From contig NZ_BAABDD010000039.1 in assembly GCF_039539445.1 (NCBI RefSeq), positions 1 to 35,036 on the forward strand: a stretch of DNA of 35,036 nt. The letters are read 5' to 3'. The position numbers and the translations under genes were made by a program. Below, piece by piece: positions 15,130 through 24,435 of this stretch. Positions within the stretch are counted from its first letter, which is position 1. Each line of letters begins with the position of its first letter. Source of the DNA: Salinactinospora qingdaonensis (GTDB lineage Bacteria; Actinomycetota; Actinomycetes; Streptosporangiales; Streptosporangiaceae). The notes under the pieces are model-generated. The model did no database searches and was not told the origin of the DNA. It saw only the letters and a list, made by a program, of their open reading frames with translations.

Positions 15130-16404
15130 TCAGCGCAGCCCGGGGTAGAGCGGGTGCTTCGCCACGAGCGCTTGGACCCGGTCGCTGAGCGCCGCGGCGT
15201 CGAAGTCGGGCTTGAGCGCATTGGCGATGATGTCGGCGACCTCGGCGAAGTCATCCTCGTCGAAGCCGCGCGTGGCCAGGGCCGGCGTGCCCACGCGCAA
15301 CCCCGAGGTGACCATCGGTGGACGGGGGTCGTTGGGCACCGCGTTGCGGTTGACCGTGATACCGATATCGTGCAGGCGATCTTCGGCCTGTTGCCCGTCG
15401 AGTTCGGACTCGCGCAGGTCGACGAGGACCAGGTGTACGTCGGTACCCCCGCTGAGGACGTTCACCCCCACCTCGACAGCGTCGGAGCGGGTGAGCCGTT
15501 CGGCCACAAGCCGCGCCCCCGCCACGGTCCGGCGCTGCCGGTCGGCGAACTCCTCGCCGGCCGCCATCTTCAACGCCACCGCCTTGCCGGCGATGACGTG
15601 CTCCAGCGGTCCGCCCTGCATGCCGGGAAACACCGCCGAGTTGATCTTCTTGCCGTACTCTTCCTTCGCCAGGATCAGCCCGCCGCGGGGGCCACCCAAC
15701 GTCTTGTGCGTGGTGGTGGTGACCACGTCGGCGTAAGGCACCGGGTTGGGGTGCAGGCCGGTGGCCACGAGACCGGCGAAGTGGGCCATGTCGACCATCA
15801 ACAATGCCCCGACCTGGTCGGCGATGGCACGGAACCGCTCGAAGTCCAGGGTGCGGGGGTAGGCTGACCAGCCCGCGATGATCATCTTGGGCTGGTGCTC
15901 TTTGGCCAACGCCTCGATCTCGTTGTAGTCCAGCGTGCCGTCGGACTCGCGGACGTGGTAGGCCACCGGGTTGAGGATCTTCCCGGAGTAGTTGAGCTTC
16001 ATGCCGTGGGTGAGGTGCCCGCCGTGGGCCAGGTCCAGGCCCAGGATCGTGTCACCCGGCTTGAGAAGCGAGAAGTAGACCGCGGTGTTGGCTTGGGCAC
16101 CCGAGTGCGGCTGGACGTTGGCGTGCTCGGCCCCGAACAGTGATTTGGCGCGGTCGATGGCCAGTTGCTCGATGACGTCGACGTGCTCGCAACCGCCGTA
16201 GTAGCGCTTGCCGGGGTAGCCTTCGGCGTACTTGTTGGTCAGCACCGTGCCTTGGGCTTCAAGGACGGCCTGCGGCGCGAAGTTCTCGGACGCGATCATC
16301 TCCAGCGTGTCGCGCTGGCGCCCCAGTTCTGCCTCGACAGCGGCTGCAACCTCCGGATCCAGTTCGTGCAGCGACTGATTCAGGGGCTTACTCTCGGCGG
16401 TCAT
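15130..16404 (-). CDS. glyA: Serine hydroxymethyltransferase
   Basis: The product (424 aa) is a PLP enzyme that interconverts serine and tetrahydrofolate with glycine and 5,10-methylene-tetrahydrofolate. TTTTHKTLGGPRGG carries the PLP lysine at residue 234; TNKYAEGYPGKRYYGG (55-70), QPHSGAQAN (98-106) and MVDMAHFAG (203-211) are further hallmarks. It is full length. The start at 16404 lies four bases after the gcvH stop, which indicates translational coupling. It is the last gene of the riboswitch-controlled operon. Confidence 0.98.
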   Translation of the reverse strand: MTAESKPLNQSLHELDPEVAAAVEAELGRQRDTLEMIASENFAPQAVLEAQGTVLTNKYAEGYPGKRYYGGCEHVDVIEQLAIDRAKSLFGAEHANVQPHSGAQANTAVYFSLLKPGDTILGLDLAHGGHLTHGMKLNYSGKILNPVAYHVRESDGTLDYNEIEALAKEHQPKMIIAGWSAYPRTLDFERFRAIADQVGALLMVDMAHFAGLVATGLHPNPVPYADVVTTTTHKTLGGPRGGLILAKEEYGKKINSAVFPGMQGGPLEHVIAGKAVALKMAAGEEFADRQRRTVAGARLVAERLTRSDAVEVGVNVLSGGTDVHLVLVDLRESELDGQQAEDRLHDIGITVNRNAVPNDPRPPMVTSGLRVGTPALATRGFDEDDFAEVADIIANALKPDFDAAALSDRVQALVAKHPLYPGLR

Positions 16405-16408
16405 AGGA

Positions 16409-16789
16409 TCAACCTTCGCCTTCAGTCAGTTGTGTGTACTGTTCCGGGGTAAGTAGACCGGTCGGGTCATCTGTGAGCTCAACCTTGAACAGCCATCCCT
16501 GGCCGTAGGGGTCACTGCCGATGATCTCCGGGTCATCGTCGGCGACCCGGTTGACCTCGACGACCTCTCCGTTCACGGGCGAGTAGATATCGCTGACCGA
16601 CTTGGTGGATTCGACCTCACCGCAGGGCTCGCCCGCGGTGACGGTGGCACCGACTTCAGGCGCCTCAAGGTAGACGATGTCACCCAGGGATTCGGCCGCG
16701 TAGGCCGTGATACCGATGGTGGCGACGCCCTCGTTGACGGACACCCACTCGTGCTCGTTCGTGTAACCCAGCTCCGCGGGAACGCTCAC
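16409..16789 (-). CDS. gcvH: Glycine cleavage system H protein
   Basis: The product (126 aa) is the lipoyl-carrier protein that shuttles the aminomethyl group between P, T and L proteins. The lipoylated lysine is Lys63 in VESTKSVSD. YTNEHEWV near the N-terminus, GDIVYLEAP and the C-terminal GWLFKVEL are typical. The GTG start follows ggag by seven bases. The 123 bases between gcvT and gcvH hold only a purine-rich ribosome-binding region and no gene. The gcvP gene for the decarboxylase is not in this window. Confidence 0.97.
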   Translation of the reverse strand: MSVPAELGYTNEHEWVSVNEGVATIGITAYAAESLGDIVYLEAPEVGATVTAGEPCGEVESTKSVSDIYSPVNGEVVEVNRVADDDPEIIGSDPYGQGWLFKVELTDDPTGLLTPEQYTQLTEGEG

Positions 16790-16912
16790 TTCAACTCTCC
16801 AGGAGGTCTTTATTATCCAGCACGGCCCCGCGCGGGCGCGCGGGACCCAGACCGTCGGTGCCGCCTGTGGGGCGTGACCGCGAGGTCTTGATCCGTACCA
16901 TGCCCCTTCAGG

Positions 16913-18028
16913 TCAGCGCTCTCGCTTATAGAAGGGAAGCGACACTACATCAACGGCTTCCGGCCGGCCTCGCACGTCCACGGCGAAGGCCCCCGTGCTC
17001 GTGTCGACGTCACTGTCGATGTAGGCCACCGCGATGGGGCGGCTAAGGGTCGGCGAGGGGGCCCCACTGGTGACGACACCGACCCGCTGATCGTCGCGCA
17101 TGACCGCATACCCCTGCCGGGGAACGCGCCGACCATGCCCGACTAGACCCACCAATGTCTGACGGGGCCCCTGCTCAGCGCGTTTGGCCAGCGCCGACCG
17201 ACCTACGAAGTCTCCGGGTTTGCCGAGTTTGACGACCCGGCCCAGTCCGGCCTCGAACGGGGTCACCTCAGTGCTCAACTCGTTGCCGTACAGCGGCATA
17301 CCCGCTTCCAGGCGCAGCGTGTCCCGCGCCGACAGGCCGGCGGGAAGCACTCCGTGGGACTGGCCGGCTTCGACGAGCGCATCCCAGACGGCCGGTGCGT
17401 TCTCGCCTGGGCGGATGAAGATCTCGAAACCGTCCTCGCCGGTGTAGCCGGTACGGGCCAGCAGCACCGGGTAGCCGGCCACCGTCTGCCGGTAGCCGGC
17501 GTAGTATTTGATCGTCGTCAGATCCGCGTCGGTCAGCGGTGCGAGAAGCTGCGCCGCCTCCGGCCCTTGCAGGGCGATCAGCGCGTATTCGTCCGAGAGG
17601 TCGTTGACCTTGGTGTCAAAGCCGGCAGCGCGTTCGGTCAGGGCCGCGGCGACGGTCTCGCGGTTGGCGGCGTTTGCCACCACCAGGTATTCATCGTCGG
17701 CCAGCCGGTAGACGATGATGTCGTCGAGGACGCCGCCTTCGCTGTTGGTGAGCATGGTGTAGCGAGCGCGCCCCACCGTAACGGCCGAGAGGTGTCCCAC
17801 GAGCGCATAGTCGAGGAACTGCGCCGCCTGCGGGCCGGTAACGTGAATCTCACCCATGTGTGAGAGGTCGAACAAGCCGGCTTTTTCGCGCACGGCCCGG
17901 TGTTCGGCGGTTTCGCTGCTGTAGCGCAGCGGCATGGACCAGCCGGCGAAATCGACAAGGGTAGCGCCCAAGCGTTCGTGGACCCCATGCAGCGGGGTCG
18001 GGCGGGCGCTGGTGGCGGACTCCGTCAT
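16913..18028 (-). CDS. gcvT: Glycine cleavage system T protein (aminomethyltransferase)
   Basis: The product (371 aa) moves the methylene group from the H-protein-bound intermediate to tetrahydrofolate and releases ammonia. Landmarks: TPLHGVHERLGATLVDFAGWSMP at the N-terminus (residues 11-33), GLFDLSHMGEI, GYTGEDGFEIF, LEAGMPLYGNEL and the C-terminal VGVVTSGAPSPTL. The ATG at 18028 follows cgggag. The frame is open upstream to 18241 through the riboswitch; those codons are leader, not protein. Confidence 0.97.
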   Translation of the reverse strand: MTESATSARPTPLHGVHERLGATLVDFAGWSMPLRYSSETAEHRAVREKAGLFDLSHMGEIHVTGPQAAQFLDYALVGHLSAVTVGRARYTMLTNSEGGVLDDIIVYRLADDEYLVVANAANRETVAAALTERAAGFDTKVNDLSDEYALIALQGPEAAQLLAPLTDADLTTIKYYAGYRQTVAGYPVLLARTGYTGEDGFEIFIRPGENAPAVWDALVEAGQSHGVLPAGLSARDTLRLEAGMPLYGNELSTEVTPFEAGLGRVVKLGKPGDFVGRSALAKRAEQGPRQTLVGLVGHGRRVPRQGYAVMRDDQRVGVVTSGAPSPTLSRPIAVAYIDSDVDTSTGAFAVDVRGRPEAVDVVSLPFYKRER

Positions 18029-18141
18029 AGGCACTCCCGAGAGGATGGACGTCGAGATTACGAGGGCTGCCCCGGCGAACCAACCGAAAACTCGACAGTT
18101 TCGGTCGCCTCGGCCGGCCCAACCAACGCCGACACTGTCAT

Positions 18142-18327
18142 CCTCCCCCTCTGTCATGGTGCCTGAGAGCTTCGCCACCCCGCGGGGAGGCTTGCACCTT
18201 CGGCGAGGAGCGGTAGCCCCTGCTTTCCAGAGTGGTCTCACCCGCGCGGTCCGCTACGCCTGAGAGGTTCTCTGGGGAGGGAATTGCTCCTTCGGCGGCC
18301 CGGACTGGCTGCCCGGACACTCTCCCG
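18142..18327 (-). ncRNA. Tandem glycine riboswitch
   Basis: On the minus strand two glycine aptamers follow one another. Each has the conserved GCCGAAGG-GCAA core (about 18283-18297 and 18192-18205) and the closing CTCTCAGGC (18258-18266 and 18161-18169). The 5' gggagagtg and the 3' gacagaggggga ends also fit. About 113 bases of expression platform separate it from gcvT. In this family glycine binding turns on glycine cleavage genes; whether control here is transcriptional or translational cannot be read with certainty. Confidence 0.93.
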
Positions 18328-18677
18328 TGCGGGGTCGGTGACGCGCTTCAGACTAGCAGTGCGCCCCCGCCCGCCCCAGAGGCGCCCTGGTGCGAGACGG
18401 GGGTATCCGCCCTATTAACCTGCCGTGACGTGGGAAAACGTCCCTGTCTTGGGGGTCGGCTCAGGGGTGACAGTGCCGGGGCGTGAGCCCCGTTGTCGCC
18501 CCCTCCTCGCGTGGGGCGTGATCAGTGTCACGCCTTTGGGGAGTGCTGGGCCGCGGTACTGCCGGCAGCCAACAACTGGTCAAGAACAGGGGGCAGCCAC
18601 GCCGCGCTCGGCGCTCACCGCCGCCAGCTAGGACCGGCAGCGACGCGCCGAGGCAACGTGACCGGCGCTGGGCGCGC
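18328..18677. other. Intergenic region: riboswitch promoter and aroF/G downstream end
   Basis: No gene is supported here. On the minus strand gctagtct near 18350 could be the -10 of the glycine operon, about 20 bases ahead of the first aptamer. The rest is GC-rich with a short palindrome (ctgccggcag near 18560). I see no clear terminator for the DAHP synthase gene that ends at 18678. Confidence 0.4.
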
Positions 18678-19739
18678 TCAGTCGGCGAGCTTGCGGCGCG
18701 TGCGTACCGACTCGGCCAAGTCGGCGAGGACACTTTCGGTGACCTCCCAGCTCATACACTTGTCGGTGATGCTTTGGCCATAGGTCAAGTCGGTGGGGTC
18801 GGCCAACTTCTGGTTGCCCTCGACCAGGAAGCTTTCCAGCATCACCCCGACGATGTCGTTTTGGCCGGCGGCGATTTGGGCGCCGATGGTTTCGGCCACA
18901 CCGGGCTGGCGCCGGTGATCCTTGCCGCTGTTGGCGTGGCTGGCGTCGATCATCAGCCGGCGCGGCAGGCCGGCGTTGCCGATCACCTCCAGCGCGGTGT
19001 TGACGCTGTCGACGTCGAAGTTGGGGCCCGACCGTCCCCCGCGCAAAATGACATGGCAGTCGGGGTTACCGGAGGTGTTGACGACCGCGCCGTAGCCGTT
19101 GGGGTCCACCCCGAAGAACGTGTGGGAGGCTCCCGCGGCCGAGCAGGCGTCGACTGCGACCTGCACATCTCCGTCGGTGCCGTTCTTGAATCCCACCGGC
19201 ATGCTCAGCCCACTGCTGAGTTGGCGGTGAACTTGGCTCTCGGTCGTACGGGCACCGATTGCGCCCCAACTGACGGCGTCGGCGATGTACTGGGGGGTGA
19301 TGGGGTCGAGGAACTCCGTGCCGCAGGGGACACCGAGCGAGCCGATGTCGAGGAGGAGTTTGCGTGCTGTGCGTAGCCCGCGGTGCACGTCGAAGCTGTC
19401 GTTGAGGCCGGGATCGTTGATCAGGCCCTTCCAGCCCAGCGTGGTGCGGGGCTTTTCAAAGTAGACCCGCATGACCACGCACAAAGCGTCGTCGACGGCG
19501 GGCATGTACGCCTTGAGTCGGCGGGCGTAATCCAGCGCTGAGACGGGGTCGTGCACCGAACAGGGGCCCACGATGACGACGAGGCGGTCGTCGTCGGCGT
19601 CGAGCACGCGCTTGACCTCGGTGCGCGCCTCTTCTACAAGTGCGGTGCGTTCCGGCCCCATCGGCAGCTCCGCGAGGAGGTCCTCGGGAGCGATGAGTGG
19701 GCTGTAGCTGACGACACGAGTGTCGTTGGTGGTCGGCAT
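18678..19739 (-). CDS. 3-deoxy-7-phosphoheptulonate synthase, type I
   Basis: The product (353 aa) condenses phosphoenolpyruvate with erythrose 4-phosphate, the first shikimate-pathway step. Type I alpha (AroF/G/H) motifs are all present: VIVGPCSVHDP (53-63), FEKPRTTLGWKGLINDP, GARTTESQVHRQLSSG, GFKNGTDG and RLMIDASHANSGKDH. Length matches that family. Many actinomycetes rely on the unrelated type II enzyme, so a type I copy is worth noting. The ATG at 19739 follows aaaggaag. No other aromatic-pathway gene is adjacent. Confidence 0.96.
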   Translation of the reverse strand: MPTTNDTRVVSYSPLIAPEDLLAELPMGPERTALVEEARTEVKRVLDADDDRLVVIVGPCSVHDPVSALDYARRLKAYMPAVDDALCVVMRVYFEKPRTTLGWKGLINDPGLNDSFDVHRGLRTARKLLLDIGSLGVPCGTEFLDPITPQYIADAVSWGAIGARTTESQVHRQLSSGLSMPVGFKNGTDGDVQVAVDACSAAGASHTFFGVDPNGYGAVVNTSGNPDCHVILRGGRSGPNFDVDSVNTALEVIGNAGLPRRLMIDASHANSGKDHRRQPGVAETIGAQIAAGQNDIVGVMLESFLVEGNQKLADPTDLTYGQSITDKCMSWEVTESVLADLAESVRTRRKLAD

Positions 19740-20755
19740 GTCTTCCTTTTCCCTATCCCCGGTAAACCCATCTGCACCCTAACGCGCTGGTTGGTTGCCG
19801 AGGCCGGCCCCCTGGGGCGGTGTGGCCGGCGCTCATCCCCATCGGCCGTCTCCACGCAACGCGCGGGTTAGTCCTTGTCGTCGGTGCTCGTGTGAATCCA
19901 TCGCCGCCGTGGCACGGCTCGCCGCGGAGGCTCTGAGTGGCGGCCATGGCCATCGGGCCCTCTGTGTGAGATGCGTCGCCCCGCGGCTGTGGGGCCCTCC
20001 CCCTGAGGCGGCGCACTCGGGCCATAGCGGTGGTGAGGGTGGTTGGTTCCAGTGCGACAGCGCCTCACCGGCGGTAGCGGATGGCGCTTCGCCAGCCTGG
20101 CTCGACATGACCCTCCACGTCCGCGGCGCTGTGACAGGGTTCACTGTAGCCGAGTGTGTCGTATGCGGTTATTAACCGTTGCGACGGGCGCCATTCGCCC
20201 TGGCGAGTCGCTGCCGCGCGGATTTCGATAACGGGACGGATACGGTGCTGATGTGGCCATTCGCACCGGTCGGCGCGGCAGGGCGGCGGAGTCTAGGATG
20301 ACTCAAATGGATGAGTTGCGCGGCGATTGTGGCTCATGGTGTGCGGTCGGCACAGCAGCCCCGATCGAAGGTCGCGCGGCGCGGCGGTCTCGCAGCATCG
20401 GTCGGTGGTTTCGCGCGTGGCAACAGCGCCGCGGGCCCGCAGCGCGTCCCTGGGGGTGCCTCTCCGTTGGCTATGACCCGAGCCACTACGCCCGTCGATC
20501 GTCGGGCGGGAGGTGTGTCCCCACCCCGTGGAGTAGATGCGGTCGGAACCGTCCACACCGGCGGCATCTGCCACATAGCCGTGAACTCGATCCAACGCGC
20601 GATGGGCACTGATCACCGTCGAGAGTTACCGGGCCCGCGTACTGGCCGTTGAGCTAGTTGCCACGTCTGCCTGGGTCCCACTTTCGGCGCGGTCACCGTC
20701 GCTCGGCCTCCTGCACGACCGTCAGCCTCGTTGACAAAAGAAGGGCGCTCCTCTC
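19740..20755. other. About 1 kb without a convincing gene
   Basis: This long stretch between the divergent DAHP synthase and prolyl aminopeptidase genes has open frames on both strands but none with biased third positions or a recognisable domain. One possible leaderless start is ATG 20307, seven bases after taggat (20294-20299) inside the inverted repeat gagtc-N6-gactc (20290-20305). Its 101-residue product is Arg/Trp/Cys-rich and unlike any family I know. The region may hold promoters, a decayed gene, or a non-coding RNA. Confidence 0.4.
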
Positions 20756-21715
20756 ATGCGCACGCTGTATCCGCCCATCGAGCCCTATGACAGCGGAACG
20801 CTCGATGTCGGTGATGGGCACGGCATCTACTGGGAGCTGTGCGGGAACCCGGCGGGAAAGCCCGTAGTGTTCCTCCATGGTGGCCCGGGCGCCGGCTGTA
20901 CTCCCGACCACCGCCGGCTGTTCGACCCCCAGCGCTACCGGATTTTGCTGTTCGACCAGCGCAACTGCGGCCGGAGCACCCCTCACGCCAGTCGCATGGA
21001 CACCGAGCTGCACACCAACACCACCTGGCACCTCGTCGAGGACATCGAGCGGCTGCGCAAGATGGTCGGTGTCAGTAAATGGCAGGTGTTCGGAGGTTCC
21101 TGGGGCAGTGCATTGGCGTTGGCCTACGCCGAGGAGCACCCCGAGCGTGTCAGCGAGCTCGTGCTCCGGGGGATCTTCACCCTACGTAACCAGGAATTGC
21201 TCTGGTTCTACCAGAGTGGGGCTTCCTTCCTCTTCCCCGACCTATGGGAGTCCTACCTCGCTCCCATCCCCGAGGACGAGCGCGACGACCTCATCGGAGC
21301 CTACGCCAAACGGCTCAGCTCGCCCGACCCCGAGGTTCGGCTGCGGGCAGCCCAGGCGTGGAGCGTGTGGGAGGGCTCCACCATCAAGCTGCTGCCCGAC
21401 GAGAAGCTCCGCGCCGTCCATGCCGAGCCCTCCTACGCGCTGGCCTTCGCGCGTATCGAGAACCACTACTTTCTCCACGGCGGGTTCTTCACGCCGGGCC
21501 AGCTCATCGAGAACGCCGGGAAGCTGCGCTCCACCCCCGGCGTCATCGTCCAGGGCCGCTACGACGTGTGCACGCCGGCCACGACCGCTTTCGACCTGCA
21601 CCGCGCCTGGCCGGAGGCGGAGTTCTTGCTTGTCGATGACGCCGGGCACGCTTTCGACGAGCCCGGCATCCTGCACCACCTCATCGAGGCCACCGACAGT
21701 TTCGCCTTCGGATGA
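20756..21715 (+). CDS. pip: Prolyl aminopeptidase (alpha/beta hydrolase)
   Basis: The product (319 aa) cleaves N-terminal proline from peptides. The oxyanion segment FLHGGPGAGC (39-48), DQRNCGRSTPH and nucleophile elbow GGSWGS (Ser115) are diagnostic of the monomeric Pip family. The acid (RYDVCTP region, about 265) and histidine (DAGHAFDEPG, near 298) complete the triad. It is full length and cytosolic. The ATG at 20756 follows gaaggg by about ten bases. Confidence 0.95.
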   Translation: MRTLYPPIEPYDSGTLDVGDGHGIYWELCGNPAGKPVVFLHGGPGAGCTPDHRRLFDPQRYRILLFDQRNCGRSTPHASRMDTELHTNTTWHLVEDIERLRKMVGVSKWQVFGGSWGSALALAYAEEHPERVSELVLRGIFTLRNQELLWFYQSGASFLFPDLWESYLAPIPEDERDDLIGAYAKRLSSPDPEVRLRAAQAWSVWEGSTIKLLPDEKLRAVHAEPSYALAFARIENHYFLHGGFFTPGQLIENAGKLRSTPGVIVQGRYDVCTPATTAFDLHRAWPEAEFLLVDDAGHAFDEPGILHHLIEATDSFAFG

Positions 21716-21724
21716 GCCGGGCCG

Positions 21725-21760
21725 GCGGTGGTCATCTCGCTGTCGCGGGGTGACCACCGC
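21725..21760. terminator. Bidirectional terminator hairpin
   Basis: Arms gcggtggtca (21725-21734) and tgaccaccgc (21751-21760) pair perfectly over 10 bp. They lie between the convergent pip and FAD-reductase genes. Confidence 0.7.
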
Positions 21761-21786
21761 GCTCTCGCGGCGTGGTTCGGCACGGG

Positions 21787-23010
21787 TCAGCCCGCGGCAG
21801 CCGCCAGCGCTTCATCCCACGTCGTCTCGGCGGCCAGCAGGGGGCGGTACCGCATAACTTTGGGGGTAGAGCGCAGGCCGAGCACCCCCACGAGGCGTCC
21901 CGCGCGGCCCAAAAACGCGACGAACTTGCGGCTTTCGGGGGAACCGTGGACGAATTCCACCTCGTCGGCTGGCGCCGCCTGCCCCAGGAGTTGGACTTTC
22001 CCGCCATACTGGTCGGACCAGAAGTAGGGGACCGGGGTGTATTCCCGCTTGCTGCCCGCACCGGCTAGCAGGTTGTGGGCGGCCACCTCCGCCTGCTCGC
22101 TGGCGTTGGTCCAGTGCTCCAGTCGTAGGCGCCCGCCATAGCGCGGGTGCGGCCAACTGGCGATGTCGCCTGCGGCGAACACACCGGGCAGTGAGGTCTC
22201 GCAGTGGGCGTTGCACTGCACCCCGCCCAGGTCGGGGTCGAGTCGCACCCCCGAGTCGGCCAGCCAGTCGGTGTTGAGCTCCACCCCTAGACCAGCCACC
22301 ACCAGGGGAGCTGTCACGGTGCTGCCGTCGGACAGCCGGAGGCGCTCCACCCGGTTGTGGCCGGGGCCGGAGTCGAACCCCACCACGCCGGCCCCCAGTC
22401 GGAGGTCCACCCCGTTGTCGCGGTGCAGTTCGGTCAGCACCGTCCCCACCCGCGGATCGATCGCCCGCGTCATCGGCGTGGAAGCCGCCTCGATGAGGGC
22501 CACTTCCAGGCCGAGCGTGCGCGCGCTCGCCGCAACCTCGGCGCCGATGAAACCGGCACCGATCACCGCGATCCGGTCGACGCCGGCCATGGCCTCGCGC
22601 AGTTCTTTGGCGTCGTCGAGCGTGCGCAACACGTGCACCCCGGCCAGCTCGGTCGCGGGGGCACGCGCTCTGGCGCCGCTGGCGATCACAATGCCGTCAC
22701 AGGTCAGCGCGGCGCCGTCGGACAGTTCGACGCGGCGCTGGCCCGGCAGTAGCCGCTGGGCGCGCCGTCCCAGCCGCAGGTCCAGCTCCAGCGCGTCCAA
22801 CTGTGCGGTCTCACGAAGCCACACGCCCTGCTCCTGGGCCGCCTGCCCGCCCTTGCCGGTGAGGAACTCTTTCGACAGGGGAGGCCGAGAGTAGGGAAGG
22901 TGTGGCTCCTCGCCGACGAGGGTGATCCTCCCTTCGAACCCGCCATCGCGCAGCGACTCCGCAACACTGAGCCCGGCCATCCCGGCTCCGACGACGACGA
23001 TGTGGTCCAA
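21787..23010 (-). CDS. FAD-dependent oxidoreductase, ferredoxin reductase type
   Basis: The product (407 aa) is an NAD(P)H-ferredoxin/rubredoxin-reductase-like flavoprotein of the kind that feeds cytochromes P450 or dioxygenases. The N-terminal FAD motif is VVVGAGMAGLSVAESL (residues 4-19), the NAD motif AVIGAGFIGAEVAAS is near 145-160, and GVFAAGDIASW is near 275. A C-terminal reductase domain follows (VPYFWSDQYGGKVQLLG). The TTG at 23010 is chosen because ggagg lies eight bases upstream. Longer in-frame extensions on the minus strand read through non-coding sequence. No ferredoxin or P450 gene is adjacent. Confidence 0.93.
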   Translation of the reverse strand: MDHIVVVGAGMAGLSVAESLRDGGFEGRITLVGEEPHLPYSRPPLSKEFLTGKGGQAAQEQGVWLRETAQLDALELDLRLGRRAQRLLPGQRRVELSDGAALTCDGIVIASGARARAPATELAGVHVLRTLDDAKELREAMAGVDRIAVIGAGFIGAEVAASARTLGLEVALIEAASTPMTRAIDPRVGTVLTELHRDNGVDLRLGAGVVGFDSGPGHNRVERLRLSDGSTVTAPLVVAGLGVELNTDWLADSGVRLDPDLGGVQCNAHCETSLPGVFAAGDIASWPHPRYGGRLRLEHWTNASEQAEVAAHNLLAGAGSKREYTPVPYFWSDQYGGKVQLLGQAAPADEVEFVHGSPESRKFVAFLGRAGRLVGVLGLRSTPKVMRYRPLLAAETTWDEALAAAAG

Positions 23011-23483
23011 CAGCTCTGCCTCCAACCATCCAGGGGCGCGTAGTAGCCACGCGGGGCTCTTCAGCCTAGACGGCTCGTCGCGGGCCAGGCGCCCCTTGGA
23101 TCTGCTCCGCCCGCCCCGCAACAGCCACGGATGCGCGTAGGGACGGGGCGGGGCCCGTTTGCTCCGCTGAGCACGCCGGCCGAGGCGAAAGCGAGGGGGC
23201 CTCTCACGCCCGCGTGGTGGCGGTGCGGCCACGGCGGGACCCGCAGTCAGCGCGGAAGACCGCTCGGCGGTGGGAGAGCCACCCGGCACAGCCGTATCCG
23301 CCTGCCCCGAGAGTTGGCACCGTGCACCCGGCCAGTGTGTGTTTACGCGGGTCGTGTCGCTGCCAGCGGGTAGGGTCGTGAGTTGGCCCTTCCGCGAGAG
23401 CACCCTTATGTGGTTGCAGGGAGAGGCCGCCTGGCTCCTGCCGAGGCCGGCGGGGGTGAATCCGACGGACAGGGGACCACGAC
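23011..23483. other. Divergent intergenic region
   Basis: The 473 bases separate the FAD-reductase (minus) and exonuclease (plus) genes and should carry both promoters. gggtagggt near 23371-23379 could be a -10 for the plus gene. Open frames here have no family resemblance and I regard them as shadows. Confidence 0.35.
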
Positions 23484-24428
23484 GTGCTGGACGATGGCCG
23501 CGCTGGCCGGCGCGCACTCCTTCAGGGGACCTTGACCAGGTCTCGGTGGGGTGTCCGGGCGCGCGATCTCGAATACGCGGTGCTCGATGTCGAGACCACC
23601 GGTCTGCAACCGGCCGAGGGAGCCCGCGTGTGCGAGATCGCGGTGGTGCGCATGCGCGGCGACGGCACTGTGGTGCGCGAGTTCACCACTTTGGTCGATC
23701 CCCGCGTCCCCGTCACCGGACAACAGTTCCACGGTATCGCCGGCGGCGACGTCATTGGAGCCCCGACTGCGGCCGACCTTGTGGGCGACCTCACCGAACT
23801 GTTCTCGGGGGCAGTGGTCGTGGGGCACAACCTCGACTTCGAGGAGCGGTTCCTGGCCGCGGAGTTCGTCCCCGCCGGCCTGCCGGCCGGCGCGGTCGGG
23901 CTGTGCACACTGCTCGCCCTGCGGTCCCAAGTCGAACTGCGGCGCTATTCGCTGCCGCGCGCCTGTCACGCCCTCAACGGACGCTGGCCCACCGGGCAGC
24001 ATACGGCGTTGGGTGACGCCCGCGCCTGTGCCCAGATGCTCGCCGAGCTGATCGCCAACGCTCCCGGGGAACTGCGCTTCCTGGGGCCGCGGCCGGTGAC
24101 GCTGCCCCCGCCGCCCCGCCCTGCCGGGCAGGCACGGCTCAAGTCGCGCCTACCGACGGGCACGTTGGCGGCGCGGTTGTCGCGCGGCAGTCTCCGTGGG
24201 GCCCCCGCGCACCCGCTGCGTCGCTGGCCCAGCCTGTGGCGTCCGTTGGAACTCGAACCTCAGATGTGCACTGGGCCATTCACCCCTGAGCAGCGCACGG
24301 CCGCCGTCACCGCGGCTAAGGCCCGATGGCTGCGCATGGGCGCGGTCTCGGCCACAGCGGCCCTGACGGGTACCGTCGCCGCCGCTGTGGCGGCCCGCGC
24401 GCTCGTGCGTCGGGTGCTGCCGAGCTAA
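23484..24428 (+). CDS. DEDDh 3'-5' exonuclease with C-terminal membrane segment
   Basis: The domain at about residues 30-195 has all three motifs of the DnaQ/pol III epsilon family: VLDVETTGL (Asp35, Glu37), HNLDFEERFL, and HTALGDARA. A proline-rich basic linker follows and then a hydrophobic stretch (about 285-308: MGAVSATAALTGTVAAAVAA) ahead of a basic tail. The tail suggests a single membrane helix, an odd location for a nuclease. It lacks a PHP or UvrC-like domain. The GTG at 23484 follows agggga by seven bases. It is more likely a repair or RNA/DNA turnover enzyme than a replicative proofreader. Confidence 0.9.
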   Translation: MLDDGRAGRRALLQGTLTRSRWGVRARDLEYAVLDVETTGLQPAEGARVCEIAVVRMRGDGTVVREFTTLVDPRVPVTGQQFHGIAGGDVIGAPTAADLVGDLTELFSGAVVVGHNLDFEERFLAAEFVPAGLPAGAVGLCTLLALRSQVELRRYSLPRACHALNGRWPTGQHTALGDARACAQMLAELIANAPGELRFLGPRPVTLPPPPRPAGQARLKSRLPTGTLAARLSRGSLRGAPAHPLRRWPSLWRPLELEPQMCTGPFTPEQRTAAVTAAKARWLRMGAVSATAALTGTVAAAVAARALVRRVLPS

Positions 24429-24435
24429 CGATCCC

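Noticed and set aside
18029..18241. N-terminal extension of gcvT through the leader
   Set aside because: The in-frame codons include the second glycine aptamer. The ATG at 18028 has its own ribosome-binding site and gives the standard GcvT N-terminus.
23011..23517. Long N-terminal extension of the FAD reductase on the minus strand
   Set aside because: The extension is Arg/Pro-rich without domain content, while TTG 23010 has a ggagg and starts right at the FAD-binding motif.
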